From a virus, in the IMG/VR virus record IMGVR_UViG_3300044617_000558, positions 1 through 63,095 of that record: 63,095 nucleotides of DNA; one strand, written 5' to 3'. The position numbers and the translations under genes are program-made. The notes beneath the pieces are model-generated. The model had not been told where the DNA came from. It did not search any database and saw nothing but the letters and a program-made list of their open reading frames with translations. This document shows positions 53,735 to 62,123 of the stretch, one piece after another. Each line of letters opens with the position of its first letter. Within the stretch, counting starts at the first letter, position 1.

Positions 53735-53861
53735 AAGATTCCTCTTCGTCAGATTCCCAATCAAATGTTTCTGGAATACCTTTTAGCGCAGCAAATGCAA
53801 AGGCAAAGCCAACGCTGCCTGCTACAGCAAGTGCTACTAATGCTTTTTCAAATTTATTCAT
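53727..53861 (-). CDS. 44-aa membrane protein
   Basis: MNKFEKALVALAVAGSVGFAFAFAALKGIPETFDWESDEEESYE: one membrane helix and a strongly acidic tail. Overlaps both neighbours by 4-8 nt. Confidence 0.6.
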   Translation of the reverse strand: MNKFEKALVALAVAGSVGFAFAFAALKGIPETFDWESDEEESYE

Positions 53862-54013
53862 CGCTTTGATTTCCTTAATCCAAATTTAGCAAGGTATACG
53901 TAGATAGTTTCCAAAGAGCATCCACATTCCTTTGCAATCTCTTCTGGTGTTTTTTTATCCATAAGATATCTCTTACGCATAAATGTTTCACTTGTATATA
54001 GTTTAGCAGACAT
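53858..54013 (-). CDS. 51-aa helix-turn-helix protein
   Basis: MSAKLYTSETFMRKRYLMDKKTPEEIAKECGCSLETIYVYLAKFGLRKSKR. TPEEIAKECGCSLETIYVYLAKFGL (about 22-46) is a clear HTH, similar to resolvase or Sigma70-region-4-like motifs in short phage regulators. ATGA overlap downstream. Confidence 0.7.
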   Translation of the reverse strand: MSAKLYTSETFMRKRYLMDKKTPEEIAKECGCSLETIYVYLAKFGLRKSKR

Positions 54014-54017
54014 GAGA

Positions 54018-54608
54018 CTAGTTGTCAACTCCAATTGCCTTACCCCAATTCTTTAGTGCCCAATGACCAATCCCGCAGGCATCTGCGACATCGTTATCTG
54101 TAATTGTTCTGTCATAGATTGTGTTGATAAAATTAATAGTTCTTTCTTTGCGAAGCATACGCTCATAAGCCTTGTAGTATGACTCAGACTTTCCAGGTGT
54201 CTCTGCTCTAATTAAAAGTTGTTCTTCTTTAGATATTTTTTTGTTTCCAATATAGTTTTGCCAAGTAATAGGAGAAACCTTTCCTATAACCTTTGTGCCA
54301 GTTTGTCCTGCTGATCCAAGGATTGCACCTTGAACTAAGGCAAGGTCTGCTGCTGTCTTTGGGCTATTCATAAATACAGTGTGCTCAATTACAATCGCTT
54401 CAAACCCACCGTATATTTCAAAAAACGCTTTTACTTTTTTACCAGCATCCATAACTTTTTGATAGATATCATTTCCTTCAAAGTTTATTTTGCCGATAGA
54501 CTCAAGATTATCTTCAACGAACAGGGCAAAGGCAAGACTATTAGTACTAGCATCAATAGCACAAATTCTTTGTGGCTTTAGTTCTAGCCCCCACTTATTC
54601 TTTACCAT
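54018..54608 (-). CDS. RuvC-like Holliday junction resolvase
   Basis: A 196-aa protein with the RNase-H fold of RuvC: Asp19 (CAIDASTNSLAFAL), Glu75 (AIVIEHTVFM) and acidic cluster near D171/D173/D176 (DNDVADACGIGHW). Cleaves recombination intermediates and branched replication DNA before packaging. Sits between replication genes and terminase. Overlaps the zinc protein by 14 nt. Confidence 0.8.
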   Translation of the reverse strand: MVKNKWGLELKPQRICAIDASTNSLAFALFVEDNLESIGKINFEGNDIYQKVMDAGKKVKAFFEIYGGFEAIVIEHTVFMNSPKTAADLALVQGAILGSAGQTGTKVIGKVSPITWQNYIGNKKISKEEQLLIRAETPGKSESYYKAYERMLRKERTINFINTIYDRTITDNDVADACGIGHWALKNWGKAIGVDN

Positions 54609-54879
54609 TTGTTTTACCCTTTATCTGCTTAATTGCTTTTGTAACTGCGTCTGGATTTATTGCACAAGAAGAGCATATTGCATCATCGTTATATATAGAG
54701 AGTGGAGAAGAGCAAGATCTGCAAAGTCTTGTCTTCCCCCTTCTTTTTTGTCTTTTTGAATGTAGATATCTCTCAGCAATTTTTTCTTTTGTTGCTAGAT
54801 CTCTACATTCTGCAGAGCAGTATATTTGGTATGATACTGACTGCTCAAAATTTTTATCGCAAAACTTACAATTCTTCAC
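54595..54879 (-). CDS. Zinc-finger protein
   Basis: A 94-aa protein with two zinc sites: CKFCDKNF...YCSAEC (about 4-25; a treble-clef-like CxxC...CxxxC) and CRSCSSPL...CSSC (about 53-72). A basic linker (SKRQKRRGKTR) lies between. Likely binds DNA. Overlaps RuvC-like and Cas4-like genes. Confidence 0.65.
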   Translation of the reverse strand: MKNCKFCDKNFEQSVSYQIYCSAECRDLATKEKIAERYLHSKRQKRRGKTRLCRSCSSPLSIYNDDAICSSCAINPDAVTKAIKQIKGKTNGKE

Positions 54880-55681
54880 CGAGAATCTCCAAGGGCGCTA
54901 TTTTTATTACGCCTGGACCTGCAGACTCACATGCTTTTTTAATTGGGCATGACTTGCATATCTTGGAGTTTGATCTATAGTTTTTGTTTGGCAGGGTTTT
55001 GTCTTCCCATGTCTTGCGAACTAATCTCATCCAATCAAATGCCTGGTCTACCCACCGACGGTAATGATCGTTTACATCTACAGGTATCAAAAGAAGTTCA
55101 TGATTATTTTTATTTTCATAAATCATGACACCTGTTGGTCTCTTTAAGATCTTCATATAAATAAGCAATTGCATTAGGTGACCATTCTTGGCCTTGCCTG
55201 ATGCTTTTCTATATTCAAACCCTTCGTTCATCATTGTTTTAATTTCACCAATGAGTTCTTCTCCCTGCCAATCAAACATAACATCACCATATCCAAAGAT
55301 GGGTGGATCATCATGCTTAATCTTAAACTCTGTAGTGGCCTCGTTATTTTCATCACGATAGACCTTAACAATACCAGCATTCATCATTGCATTTTGAATT
55401 CTTGCATGAGACAAAGTTCCAGCAGTCATATTTGCTGCTGCATACGCATCTGCATTATCTTCAAACATCTGACCATCAAAAGCAAGGTACCAATATCTTG
55501 CACACTCTCCGTGACCGTATGCTATGGTAGATGGAGCAAAAGTTTTCTTTGTTGTGTGCTTATCTACACGAGTAATCGTGTATCCTTCTTTAATTTTTGC
55601 TTCAAGTCCTGCTATGTCCATTCGATGAACTGGCTTTTCTTCTGGCTTAATCATAACTGTGTGCAGTAAATTTTTCGTCAT
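54866..55681 (-). CDS. Cas4/RecB-family PD-(D/E)XK nuclease with Fe-S cysteines
   Basis: A 271-aa exonuclease-like protein. Catalytic core: His92, Asp133 (GYGDVMF), E146-I-K148 (LIGEIKTM). Four cysteines that can hold a 4Fe-4S cluster: C60 (GECARYW), C242, C245 and C251 (CKSCPIKKAC). Cas4-like proteins resect DNA ends in phage recombination. No CRISPR array is present. It forms part of the replication/recombination operon. Confidence 0.85.
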   Translation of the reverse strand: MTKNLLHTVMIKPEEKPVHRMDIAGLEAKIKEGYTITRVDKHTTKKTFAPSTIAYGHGECARYWYLAFDGQMFEDNADAYAAANMTAGTLSHARIQNAMMNAGIVKVYRDENNEATTEFKIKHDDPPIFGYGDVMFDWQGEELIGEIKTMMNEGFEYRKASGKAKNGHLMQLLIYMKILKRPTGVMIYENKNNHELLLIPVDVNDHYRRWVDQAFDWMRLVRKTWEDKTLPNKNYRSNSKICKSCPIKKACESAGPGVIKIAPLEILGEEL

Positions 55682-55717
55682 TAATTTTCTCGTTTCTATT
55701 AGTATAAGTATAGCAGA

Positions 55718-56023
55718 CTATCGAGTTATATATTTTAACGCAGACACTAGATTATTAATAGATTCTGCTGCCGTATAATAAAGATTTTTTTTACCACGAT
55801 CTGACTTGTCAACATTAGCCATCCATGTAGCCTTGAACGCCATCTTAGCAGCAATTGCCTGAAGTCTTACAATTTCAACAGTAGCCACATTTAAAGGAAT
55901 GTCTGGCTTAATGATGATTTTTGCAATAAAAGTTAATGCTGTGGTTAGTTCTTCGTCTTCCATGTAGTCTGCAATCTCTGCAAGACCATTTACCATATCT
56001 ATTGTTGTGCCTTCATTTTGCAT
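55718..56023 (-). CDS. 101-aa conserved actinophage protein
   Basis: MQNEGTTIDMVNGLAEIADYMEDEELTTALTFIAKIIIKPDIPLNVATVEIVRLQAIAAKMAFKATWMANVDKSDRGKKNLYYTAAESINNLVSALKYITR. The KMAFKATWMANVDKSDRGKKNLYYTA block is typical of a small all-helical family in actinophage replication regions. Function unknown. Confidence 0.65.
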   Translation of the reverse strand: MQNEGTTIDMVNGLAEIADYMEDEELTTALTFIAKIIIKPDIPLNVATVEIVRLQAIAAKMAFKATWMANVDKSDRGKKNLYYTAAESINNLVSALKYITR

Positions 56024-56719
56024 TTAGTTTCCTTTTTTAAGAACTTTTAAGTTTAAAAGTGCGTCTTCTTTTGCAAAAAAATCTTTATTATATTGTGCAA
56101 ACACTGGATCTGCTTGCCAAGTTGCCAGTCTTTCTTTTCTTTTTTCTGGATCACGAGAAATATTATTTAACTTTTCAAAATCTTCTCTTGTTGCAAAATG
56201 CATTGTTAAAACCTCAGTCTTGTCTCCTTCTTTAAACAAGACAGGTTCTCTCCAGTGTACTTGACCAGCACCCCAGAATATAAGAAGATCTCCGTACTGA
56301 AGATTAAAACTTTCACCCTCAATTACTATCGGCCAATCAATATTACTATCTAGTTGATAGTCCATAGTCATTTTTGTAAAATAATTATCTGAATCATAGT
56401 GTACTGGTAATTTTGGATTTGTTGAGCCGTGATGTTCTTTTGTATAACTTAGATAACTGTTGTGAGACATAAATACTGTCTCTCCGATCATCTCTGATGC
56501 AAAAGATTCAAGTTTGGCCTGGATGCTTGGTGGATACATAAGTTCTATCTGCATTCTAGATAAGTCTGGAAGAATAAGTGGAGAGTGAAATGCTGATAAA
56601 TTTTTAGCATTTTTTTGATACTTCACTATTGCAAGTATCACCTCTAGTTCTTCTTCTGTAAAGAAGCCCTTTATGATGTGTGGCTTTATTTCGTTTTTTG
56701 GTGAGTGTCCTGTGTCCAT
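56024..56719 (-). CDS. 2OG-Fe(II) oxygenase-like protein 8, leaderless
   Basis: A 231-aa protein: H107-Y-D109 (PVHYDSD), H155 (QVHWREP), and a downstream Arg. The start is MDTGHSPK: TATAAT (56731-56726), 6 nt, ATG. An ATG 18 nt upstream lies inside the -10 box and is rejected. It is set among replication genes, so nucleic-acid demethylation or repair (AlkB-like use) is worth considering, though the motif spacing is not AlkB's. Confidence 0.65.
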   Translation of the reverse strand: MDTGHSPKNEIKPHIIKGFFTEEELEVILAIVKYQKNAKNLSAFHSPLILPDLSRMQIELMYPPSIQAKLESFASEMIGETVFMSHNSYLSYTKEHHGSTNPKLPVHYDSDNYFTKMTMDYQLDSNIDWPIVIEGESFNLQYGDLLIFWGAGQVHWREPVLFKEGDKTEVLTMHFATREDFEKLNNISRDPEKRKERLATWQADPVFAQYNKDFFAKEDALLNLKVLKKGN

Positions 56720-56726
56720 AATACTA

Positions 56727-57014
56727 TTATACACCATCCTCTGAAAGTTGTTCTAGTATGCTCATCTCAATTATGGCAAGTCTTACCTTTGAATTACCCT
56801 CGCCGATTACTACAACAATGGCTGGATCCTTTCCATTTTTCATGGCATCTGTAGTAGCCTTAGCCCAAACCTCTTTATTTAAAGTAAAGGATTTTCCAAC
56901 TTCTTTAAAGTCTACAACAAAGTTTTTCCAGGAAGCATCCCCCTTTTGGGTGTTACGACCAGAGTTCTTGTGCTGTTTAGCACCTATACGTTTCGACTCA
57001 CTCTTCTCCGTCAT
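56727..57014 (-). CDS. PD-(D/E)XK-like/VSR-like phage nuclease
   Basis: A 95-aa protein: NSGRNTQKGDASWKNFVVDFKEVGKSFTLNKEVWAKATTDAMKNGKDPAIVVVIGEGNSKVRLAIIEMSILEQL. The order Gly-rich start, acidic strand (VVDFKE), and IVVVIGE...IIE resembles small phage PDDEXK nucleases found beside recA. Assignment is by pattern only. GGAAGG upstream. Confidence 0.5.
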   Translation of the reverse strand: MTEKSESKRIGAKQHKNSGRNTQKGDASWKNFVVDFKEVGKSFTLNKEVWAKATTDAMKNGKDPAIVVVIGEGNSKVRLAIIEMSILEQLSEDGV

Positions 57015-57174
57015 TACCCTTCCATTTCTGCTTACCAAACTTTACAGTACTTAAATGTTTGTTTACACACATCCAAGTTGCTGTCTTTGTGTCTGGGTAA
57101 AGCCTTAAAGACTTAACCTCAGTCTTACACTCATGACAGGTAAACTTTCCGTAGTATACAGTGAAATTAGCCAC
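56998..57174 (-). CDS. 58-aa zinc-binding protein (GTG start)
   Basis: VANFTVYYGKFTCHECKTEVKSLRLYPDTKTATWMCVNKHLSTV...: CxxC...C-x3-H. GTG overlaps the recA end by 8 nt; its stop overlaps the nuclease start region by 17 nt. Confidence 0.6.
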   Translation of the reverse strand: MANFTVYYGKFTCHECKTEVKSLRLYPDTKTATWMCVNKHLSTVKFGKQKWKGNDGEE

Positions 57175-58177
57175 TTAGTTTTGCCTTGATTGATTCTTGC
57201 AAGTCAAGATCCTCTCTCACACGATTAACAAATGCTTCTTTGCCCTGAACTTTTGTCCCGTCAGGAAGTATGTACCAGGCCCCTGTACGCTCTACAATAC
57301 CGTTTAACTCTGCTGTAGTAACCAAGTCACCAATGGTATCAAGACCAATATCGTCACCTCTAAAGTAAAAATCATACTCACCAGACTGGAACCCTGGAGA
57401 GGTTTTTGAGAACTGGAGTTCCCACTTAATAGTTCTACCAATCTTTTCTTCAATTAATTTATCTCCTACCTTGATCTTGCCCTTAATCGCTTGATTGTCT
57501 GACTCTGAAGAAAAGAGTTTAATAATACATGAGGAATAAAACTTAGTAGCCTGACCACCAGAAGGCTGCTGGCTAGTATACATAGCATTGATATTATTAC
57601 GAGACTGAGAAATAAGAACAAGCAAAGTTGGCTTAACTTTATTGTTTGCATAGTTAAGCATTTTCCATGCGTTACTAAAGTCACGAGATTCTGCTCCAAT
57701 CTGCTTTGTGTTTTCCAAAGCCTTCATTTCATCTGTGTCCTTTTCAAAATAAATTGCAGGAAGCATTGATGTAATAGAGTCTACCACAATTAAATCAACA
57801 CCAGCATTCATAAGTCCAACCCCGACATCTACCATGTCACTAATGGTTCTTGCTTGTGAGTAGATTAGTTTTTCTGGGTCTACCCCAAGAGTTCTGGCCC
57901 AATCCTCAGAGTATGACATCTCAGAATCAATCCATGCACACAACTTTCCTTCTGCCTGGGCTAGAGCAATCATCTGAAGACACATAGAAGACTTTGCAGA
58001 CGACTTTGATCCCCAGATAAGGACTTGTCTACCGTAAGGCAGTCCACCTCCCAGTGCACGGTTTAGTCCGTAACTAGGGGTAGGCTGGTATTCATAGTTA
58101 ACACCGACACCACTTCCCAGTCTCTTTCTCAACTTAGGATCAAGTTGTGCTAATGCTTCTTCTATGCTAACCGACAT
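57167..58177 (-). CDS. RecA-like recombinase
   Basis: A 336-aa strand-exchange ATPase. Core begins YGLNRALGGGLPYGRQ; Walker A GSKSSAKSS (about 56-64) has Ala where Gly-Lys is expected; Walker B LIVVDSITSM; loop L1/L2 region PSGGQATKFYSSC; C-terminal VNRVREDL. GGAGG and 6 nt precede the chosen ATG. Between DnaE and the nucleases, for recombination-dependent replication. Confidence 0.9.
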   Translation of the reverse strand: MSVSIEEALAQLDPKLRKRLGSGVGVNYEYQPTPSYGLNRALGGGLPYGRQVLIWGSKSSAKSSMCLQMIALAQAEGKLCAWIDSEMSYSEDWARTLGVDPEKLIYSQARTISDMVDVGVGLMNAGVDLIVVDSITSMLPAIYFEKDTDEMKALENTKQIGAESRDFSNAWKMLNYANNKVKPTLLVLISQSRNNINAMYTSQQPSGGQATKFYSSCIIKLFSSESDNQAIKGKIKVGDKLIEEKIGRTIKWELQFSKTSPGFQSGEYDFYFRGDDIGLDTIGDLVTTAELNGIVERTGAWYILPDGTKVQGKEAFVNRVREDLDLQESIKAKLSG

Positions 58178-61100
58178 GTACATCCTCCAATGTTACTGTT
58201 CCGTCTTTTGTTTTTCCAAAATCAAACTTATAAGATTTTCCCTCTTCGATATTCATATATGCTTTTGCAAATGCTGTAGGAAATACCGTAATAGAATGAA
58301 GGTCTCTACTTGTATCTGCAAGTGTAAGAGATGCCATCTTCTTTCCAGTCTTTGTAACCCTTGGCTTAAATGAAACCACAAACATCTCATCATCCTTGTA
58401 TGGAAGTTGCTTATAACTTAAGAACTTTACAAGAGCGTGTGATGATTCTTTTATCTCATCTGAAGGTATGAAAGAAACAATCCTATTATCATTACACAAG
58501 ACCAGATAAGAACGACCCGTCTCAATAGTTGTATTTTCATCATCAAATATACCGACACTGCCAGTTTTGTCCAAAATTTCAACTCGTGACCATCCTGTTC
58601 CTCGTTTAATTGATTTTACCATACCCATAAAGATGTATGATCCTTTTTCTTCAAAGTCAACAATATCCTGAATAAAGGCGTAGTAGTGAGAAGGTATTGT
58701 AATATTAAACTCTGGAAGGTTTAAATATTCATACAGGTTCTCTTTAATCTCCGCATCATTTCTAGGATTATCATTAAAGGTTGCAGCACCAATTGCTCTT
58801 AGCGCTTGCAGTGCACGACTGTTTACTCCGTTACCCTTGGTAAATGTAAATTCTTCAAGTTCTTTGTAAGAATTAAATGGTCGTGCTGATATGTATCGTT
58901 CACCAATTTTGTCAGATATGAACTTGATAGCACTGAGTCCAAACCTAATACCTTTACCCTCAATTTTAAAATCGATATCCGAATCGTTAATGTGAGGTAA
59001 CTTAATGCTAATTCCCATTCTTTTTGCTTCAATAAGGTATTCAGTTCTCGCATCTTTATCCTTTTCGTTCTTTAGCACTGAGTACATAAACTCAAGTGGG
59101 TAATAATATTTTAGCCATGCTGTCCAATATGATAGCGTTGAGTATGCTACTGCGTGAGACTTGTTAAATGAATACCCTGCGTGAGCCTCAAAGTCATGCC
59201 ATAGATCACGAGCAGCGTTGGGAGCAATAAACTTTGATGCACCTTCTACGAACTTCTCTTTAAACTGATCAAATTCTTTAGCATCCTTTTTCTTTCCAAT
59301 GATCTTTCTAACTTTGTCTGCTTCCGACATGGACATACCGCCAAGGTGTACGCATGCTTGCATAACTTGTTCCTGGTAAAGAATACAGCCATAAGTGTCC
59401 TCCGTAAACTCCTTTAGTACTTGGTGTGTATAAGATATATTTTGACGACCATGTTTACGATCAACATAGTCTTTTCCAATAGTATTCATTGCACCTGGTC
59501 GAACTAGAGCATTTGATGCAGCAAGTTCATTGAGGTTCTTAACGCCCATCTTGACAAGAAGGTTTGTATATGGTGCTGCTTCACACTGAAACACGCCCTT
59601 TGTATATCCATCAGATAACATCTGATAAACATTTGCATCGTCCATCTTGATTTTAAGAAGGTCGATCTTCTTTCCATCTCGCTCTTTAATAATATCAATT
59701 GTGTTCTTAAGAACAGACAATGTCTTAAGACCCAGCGCATCAATCTTAATTAAACCAATTCTTTCAGCCTCTTCCATGTCAACGCCTACAACAGGAATTC
59801 TTTCATCAGAACCAGTTGATGATCTTGTTTCAAGTGGTGCGTATCTAAAGATTGGTTCTTTTGCAGTTACAACACCTGCTGCGTGAATGCCTGTGCCACG
59901 AATACGACCACGAAGTTGCTCTCCATAAACCTCTACCTCTGGATACTTCTCACGGAACTCGTATGTTGATTTAGATGTGCAGAAGTCATCCCATGTGTCT
60001 ACAGTCTTTAAAACCTTGTTAACATCTGAAAGAGGAATGTTTAATACTCGTGCAACATCTCTAACTATTCCTTTGCCTGTAAACTCAAGGAAGGTGGCGA
60101 TAGATGCAACATGTCGATACTGTCTAACAAGATAATCTTTTACTTCTTCACGACGAGTATCCTGAATGTCTGTATCAATATCTGGAAAGTCGTTACGCTC
60201 TGGATTAATAAAACGGAAAAACAAAAGGTTGTGTTCAATAGGATCAATGTCTGTAATCTTTAGTGCGTAACAAACAAGAGAACCAGCAGATGAACCTCTA
60301 CCAGGTCCAACCATAATCTCTTCTTTCTTGGCCCAGTTGATCATGTTACTCACAACAAGGAAGTACGGAGCAAACTTCTTGTCCTTAATAATCTGTAACT
60401 CTTCTTCAAGTCTGTCAAGGTATTCCTGGTTTTCTGACAAACCTCTCTCCGCCAAACCTTCTAACGCAACCTTTGCAAGTTCTTTGTCTGGACTCTTGTA
60501 TTGAACTGGTAGTAGGTTTAAGCCTTCTTGAATACCATAGTCTCCTACTGTTTCTGCTAATAGGAGTGTATTTGAGTAAATGTCAGGTCTATCAATACCC
60601 TGCGCTTCCATGGCTGCCTTGATCTCCTCATATGATAGAAGGTGGATATCAAACTTATTAAATGTAATCTGACGGTCTTCGCCATAAAGATAATCAAGGC
60701 GTTCCATCATGCTGCCCTTTTTCTTTGACTTTTCATATGTTGCATCTTTTACGAACTTGCCGTGTGTGTTCATGAGCAACTTAAACTCTTGAACTTCCTT
60801 TTGTGATGGATCGACATGGTGGCAGTCTGGTGTCACAATAACCTTAATACCAAACTCATCTGCAAGTTCTATTAAATACTTATTGATGTGTGCTTCATTA
60901 TGGGGCATAACCTCAATGTAGTAGTCGTCAGCAAAGCGCTCTTTGAACCAAGAGATATATTTCTTTGCGAGAGCAAACTCTTCTTCCTCAAGTGCTTTAA
61001 CTAAAACGCTACTTGGGCAAGCAGAAGAAACAATGATTCCTTCTTTATACTTTTCTAATATACTAAAATCAAATCTTGGCTTCTTAAAGAAACCATCTGT

Positions 61101-61442
61101 CCAAGATAGTTCACTAATCTTGTTTAGGTTTTCTAAACCAATTTGATTCTTGGCTAGAAGGATAATGTGATTATAGACAAGATCTTGCTGACCTTCTCTT
61201 TCAGACTTATCTCGTGTATCAGATATGTCTGCACACATGTATCCTTCTAGACCTAGAATTGGCTTAATGCCCTTTGCTTTTGCAATACGGTGCAGTTCCC
61301 TATGCCCAGATAAAGTACCGTGGTCAGTGATGGCTATTGCAGGCATCTCTAACTCAACTGCACGGTTCACGTATTCTTCTGGAGTAGCAATCCCATCAAA
61401 TAAACTAAAATGGGTGTGGACATGTAAGCCTACGTAGTTCAT
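58167..61442 (-). CDS. DNA polymerase III alpha subunit (DnaE)
   Basis: A 1091-aa family-C replicative polymerase. N-terminal PHP domain: H7/H9 (HVHTHFS), D40-H41 (ITDHGTLSG), D206 and H208 (TPDCHH). Palm: GPGRGSSAGSLVCY (379-392) and catalytic PDIDTDIQD (420-428). Then fingers, and a C-terminal OB-fold part (SYIFMGMVKSIKR...). Full length for DnaE1-type, so the phage replicates with its own polymerase. Directly after the gp32-like gene; overlaps recA by 11 nt. Confidence 0.95.
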   Translation of the reverse strand: MNYVGLHVHTHFSLFDGIATPEEYVNRAVELEMPAIAITDHGTLSGHRELHRIAKAKGIKPILGLEGYMCADISDTRDKSEREGQQDLVYNHIILLAKNQIGLENLNKISELSWTDGFFKKPRFDFSILEKYKEGIIVSSACPSSVLVKALEEEEFALAKKYISWFKERFADDYYIEVMPHNEAHINKYLIELADEFGIKVIVTPDCHHVDPSQKEVQEFKLLMNTHGKFVKDATYEKSKKKGSMMERLDYLYGEDRQITFNKFDIHLLSYEEIKAAMEAQGIDRPDIYSNTLLLAETVGDYGIQEGLNLLPVQYKSPDKELAKVALEGLAERGLSENQEYLDRLEEELQIIKDKKFAPYFLVVSNMINWAKKEEIMVGPGRGSSAGSLVCYALKITDIDPIEHNLLFFRFINPERNDFPDIDTDIQDTRREEVKDYLVRQYRHVASIATFLEFTGKGIVRDVARVLNIPLSDVNKVLKTVDTWDDFCTSKSTYEFREKYPEVEVYGEQLRGRIRGTGIHAAGVVTAKEPIFRYAPLETRSSTGSDERIPVVGVDMEEAERIGLIKIDALGLKTLSVLKNTIDIIKERDGKKIDLLKIKMDDANVYQMLSDGYTKGVFQCEAAPYTNLLVKMGVKNLNELAASNALVRPGAMNTIGKDYVDRKHGRQNISYTHQVLKEFTEDTYGCILYQEQVMQACVHLGGMSMSEADKVRKIIGKKKDAKEFDQFKEKFVEGASKFIAPNAARDLWHDFEAHAGYSFNKSHAVAYSTLSYWTAWLKYYYPLEFMYSVLKNEKDKDARTEYLIEAKRMGISIKLPHINDSDIDFKIEGKGIRFGLSAIKFISDKIGERYISARPFNSYKELEEFTFTKGNGVNSRALQALRAIGAATFNDNPRNDAEIKENLYEYLNLPEFNITIPSHYYAFIQDIVDFEEKGSYIFMGMVKSIKRGTGWSRVEILDKTGSVGIFDDENTTIETGRSYLVLCNDNRIVSFIPSDEIKESSHALVKFLSYKQLPYKDDEMFVVSFKPRVTKTGKKMASLTLADTSRDLHSITVFPTAFAKAYMNIEEGKSYKFDFGKTKDGTVTLEDVHVG

Positions 61443-61443
61443 A

Positions 61444-62100
61444 TTACCAATCTGCGTTGGTAGATGAAGTTACAGATGGGCCATCAAAGCCCAAATAGTA
61501 TGCTTCTTGCTCGGCATAAGGAATCTTCTTGAGTGCTGACTCAAGAGGATAAGGCTCAATGTCCTTCCAATCAAATGGTTCCTTGTCTGGTGCTGATGGA
61601 ATAAGTGTGTAATTAGTTTCAGTTCCCTGACCATTACGCTTTAACTTCCAAATTACGTTTGAGATGCTACCTGTTTCAAGTGCATACTCACGAATTGTAT
61701 TAAATGATGACTGCTTGCTGATACCCATTGACCAGATAGCAACGTATGGTGCTTCGATTCCATCGTCAACTAGTACGTTGCAATAGAAGCGAAGACGGCC
61801 ACGCCATCCTGCCTTTGGATCCTTGCGGTGCATTTCTTCTGCCCAGTCACGGCCTTCTGATTCCATTGTATCTACAGCCTTGCGCTTGTAGTCCTTTGGA
61901 TTTACGTGCTCCTTAACAACAAGTGCTAGTCCACGCTTTTCGTTATAGTTTGCAGAGTCTTCATCGAGTTCTTCAATGAAACGGATCTTTACTGATTGAC
62001 CGTCTGCAAGTTTTAGCCACTTTACCTTTGGCCCGTCGTTTTCATACTTTGGCTTGTCGAGCAGGGCATTGATGTTCTTGAGTCCCTTTACTACGCTCAT
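61444..62100 (-). CDS. gp32-like single-stranded DNA-binding protein
   Basis: A 218-aa protein like T4 gp32-type SSBs of actinophages: MSVVKGLKNINALLDKPKYENDGPKVKWLKLADGQSVKIRFIEEL, then FYCNVLVDDGIEAPYVAIWSMGISKQSSF and an acidic/aromatic C-terminus (about 195-218). It coats ssDNA. Own promoter TTGACA-18-TAAACT (62126-62155) and AAGGAG. Confidence 0.75.
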   Translation of the reverse strand: MSVVKGLKNINALLDKPKYENDGPKVKWLKLADGQSVKIRFIEELDEDSANYNEKRGLALVVKEHVNPKDYKRKAVDTMESEGRDWAEEMHRKDPKAGWRGRLRFYCNVLVDDGIEAPYVAIWSMGISKQSSFNTIREYALETGSISNVIWKLKRNGQGTETNYTLIPSAPDKEPFDWKDIEPYPLESALKKIPYAEQEAYYLGFDGPSVTSSTNADW

Positions 62101-62123
62101 ATTATTCTCCTTTGTTTGTTGTA

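Noticed and set aside
53492-53764. Longer start for the DUF3310 protein
   Set aside because: The extra residues (MIGNLTKRNL) overlap the upstream gene and lack a ribosome site; MSDNLT is preferred.
56720-56737. Upstream ATG for the 56024 oxygenase
   Set aside because: That ATG overlaps the -10 box; the downstream ATG fits the -10 plus 6 nt rule.
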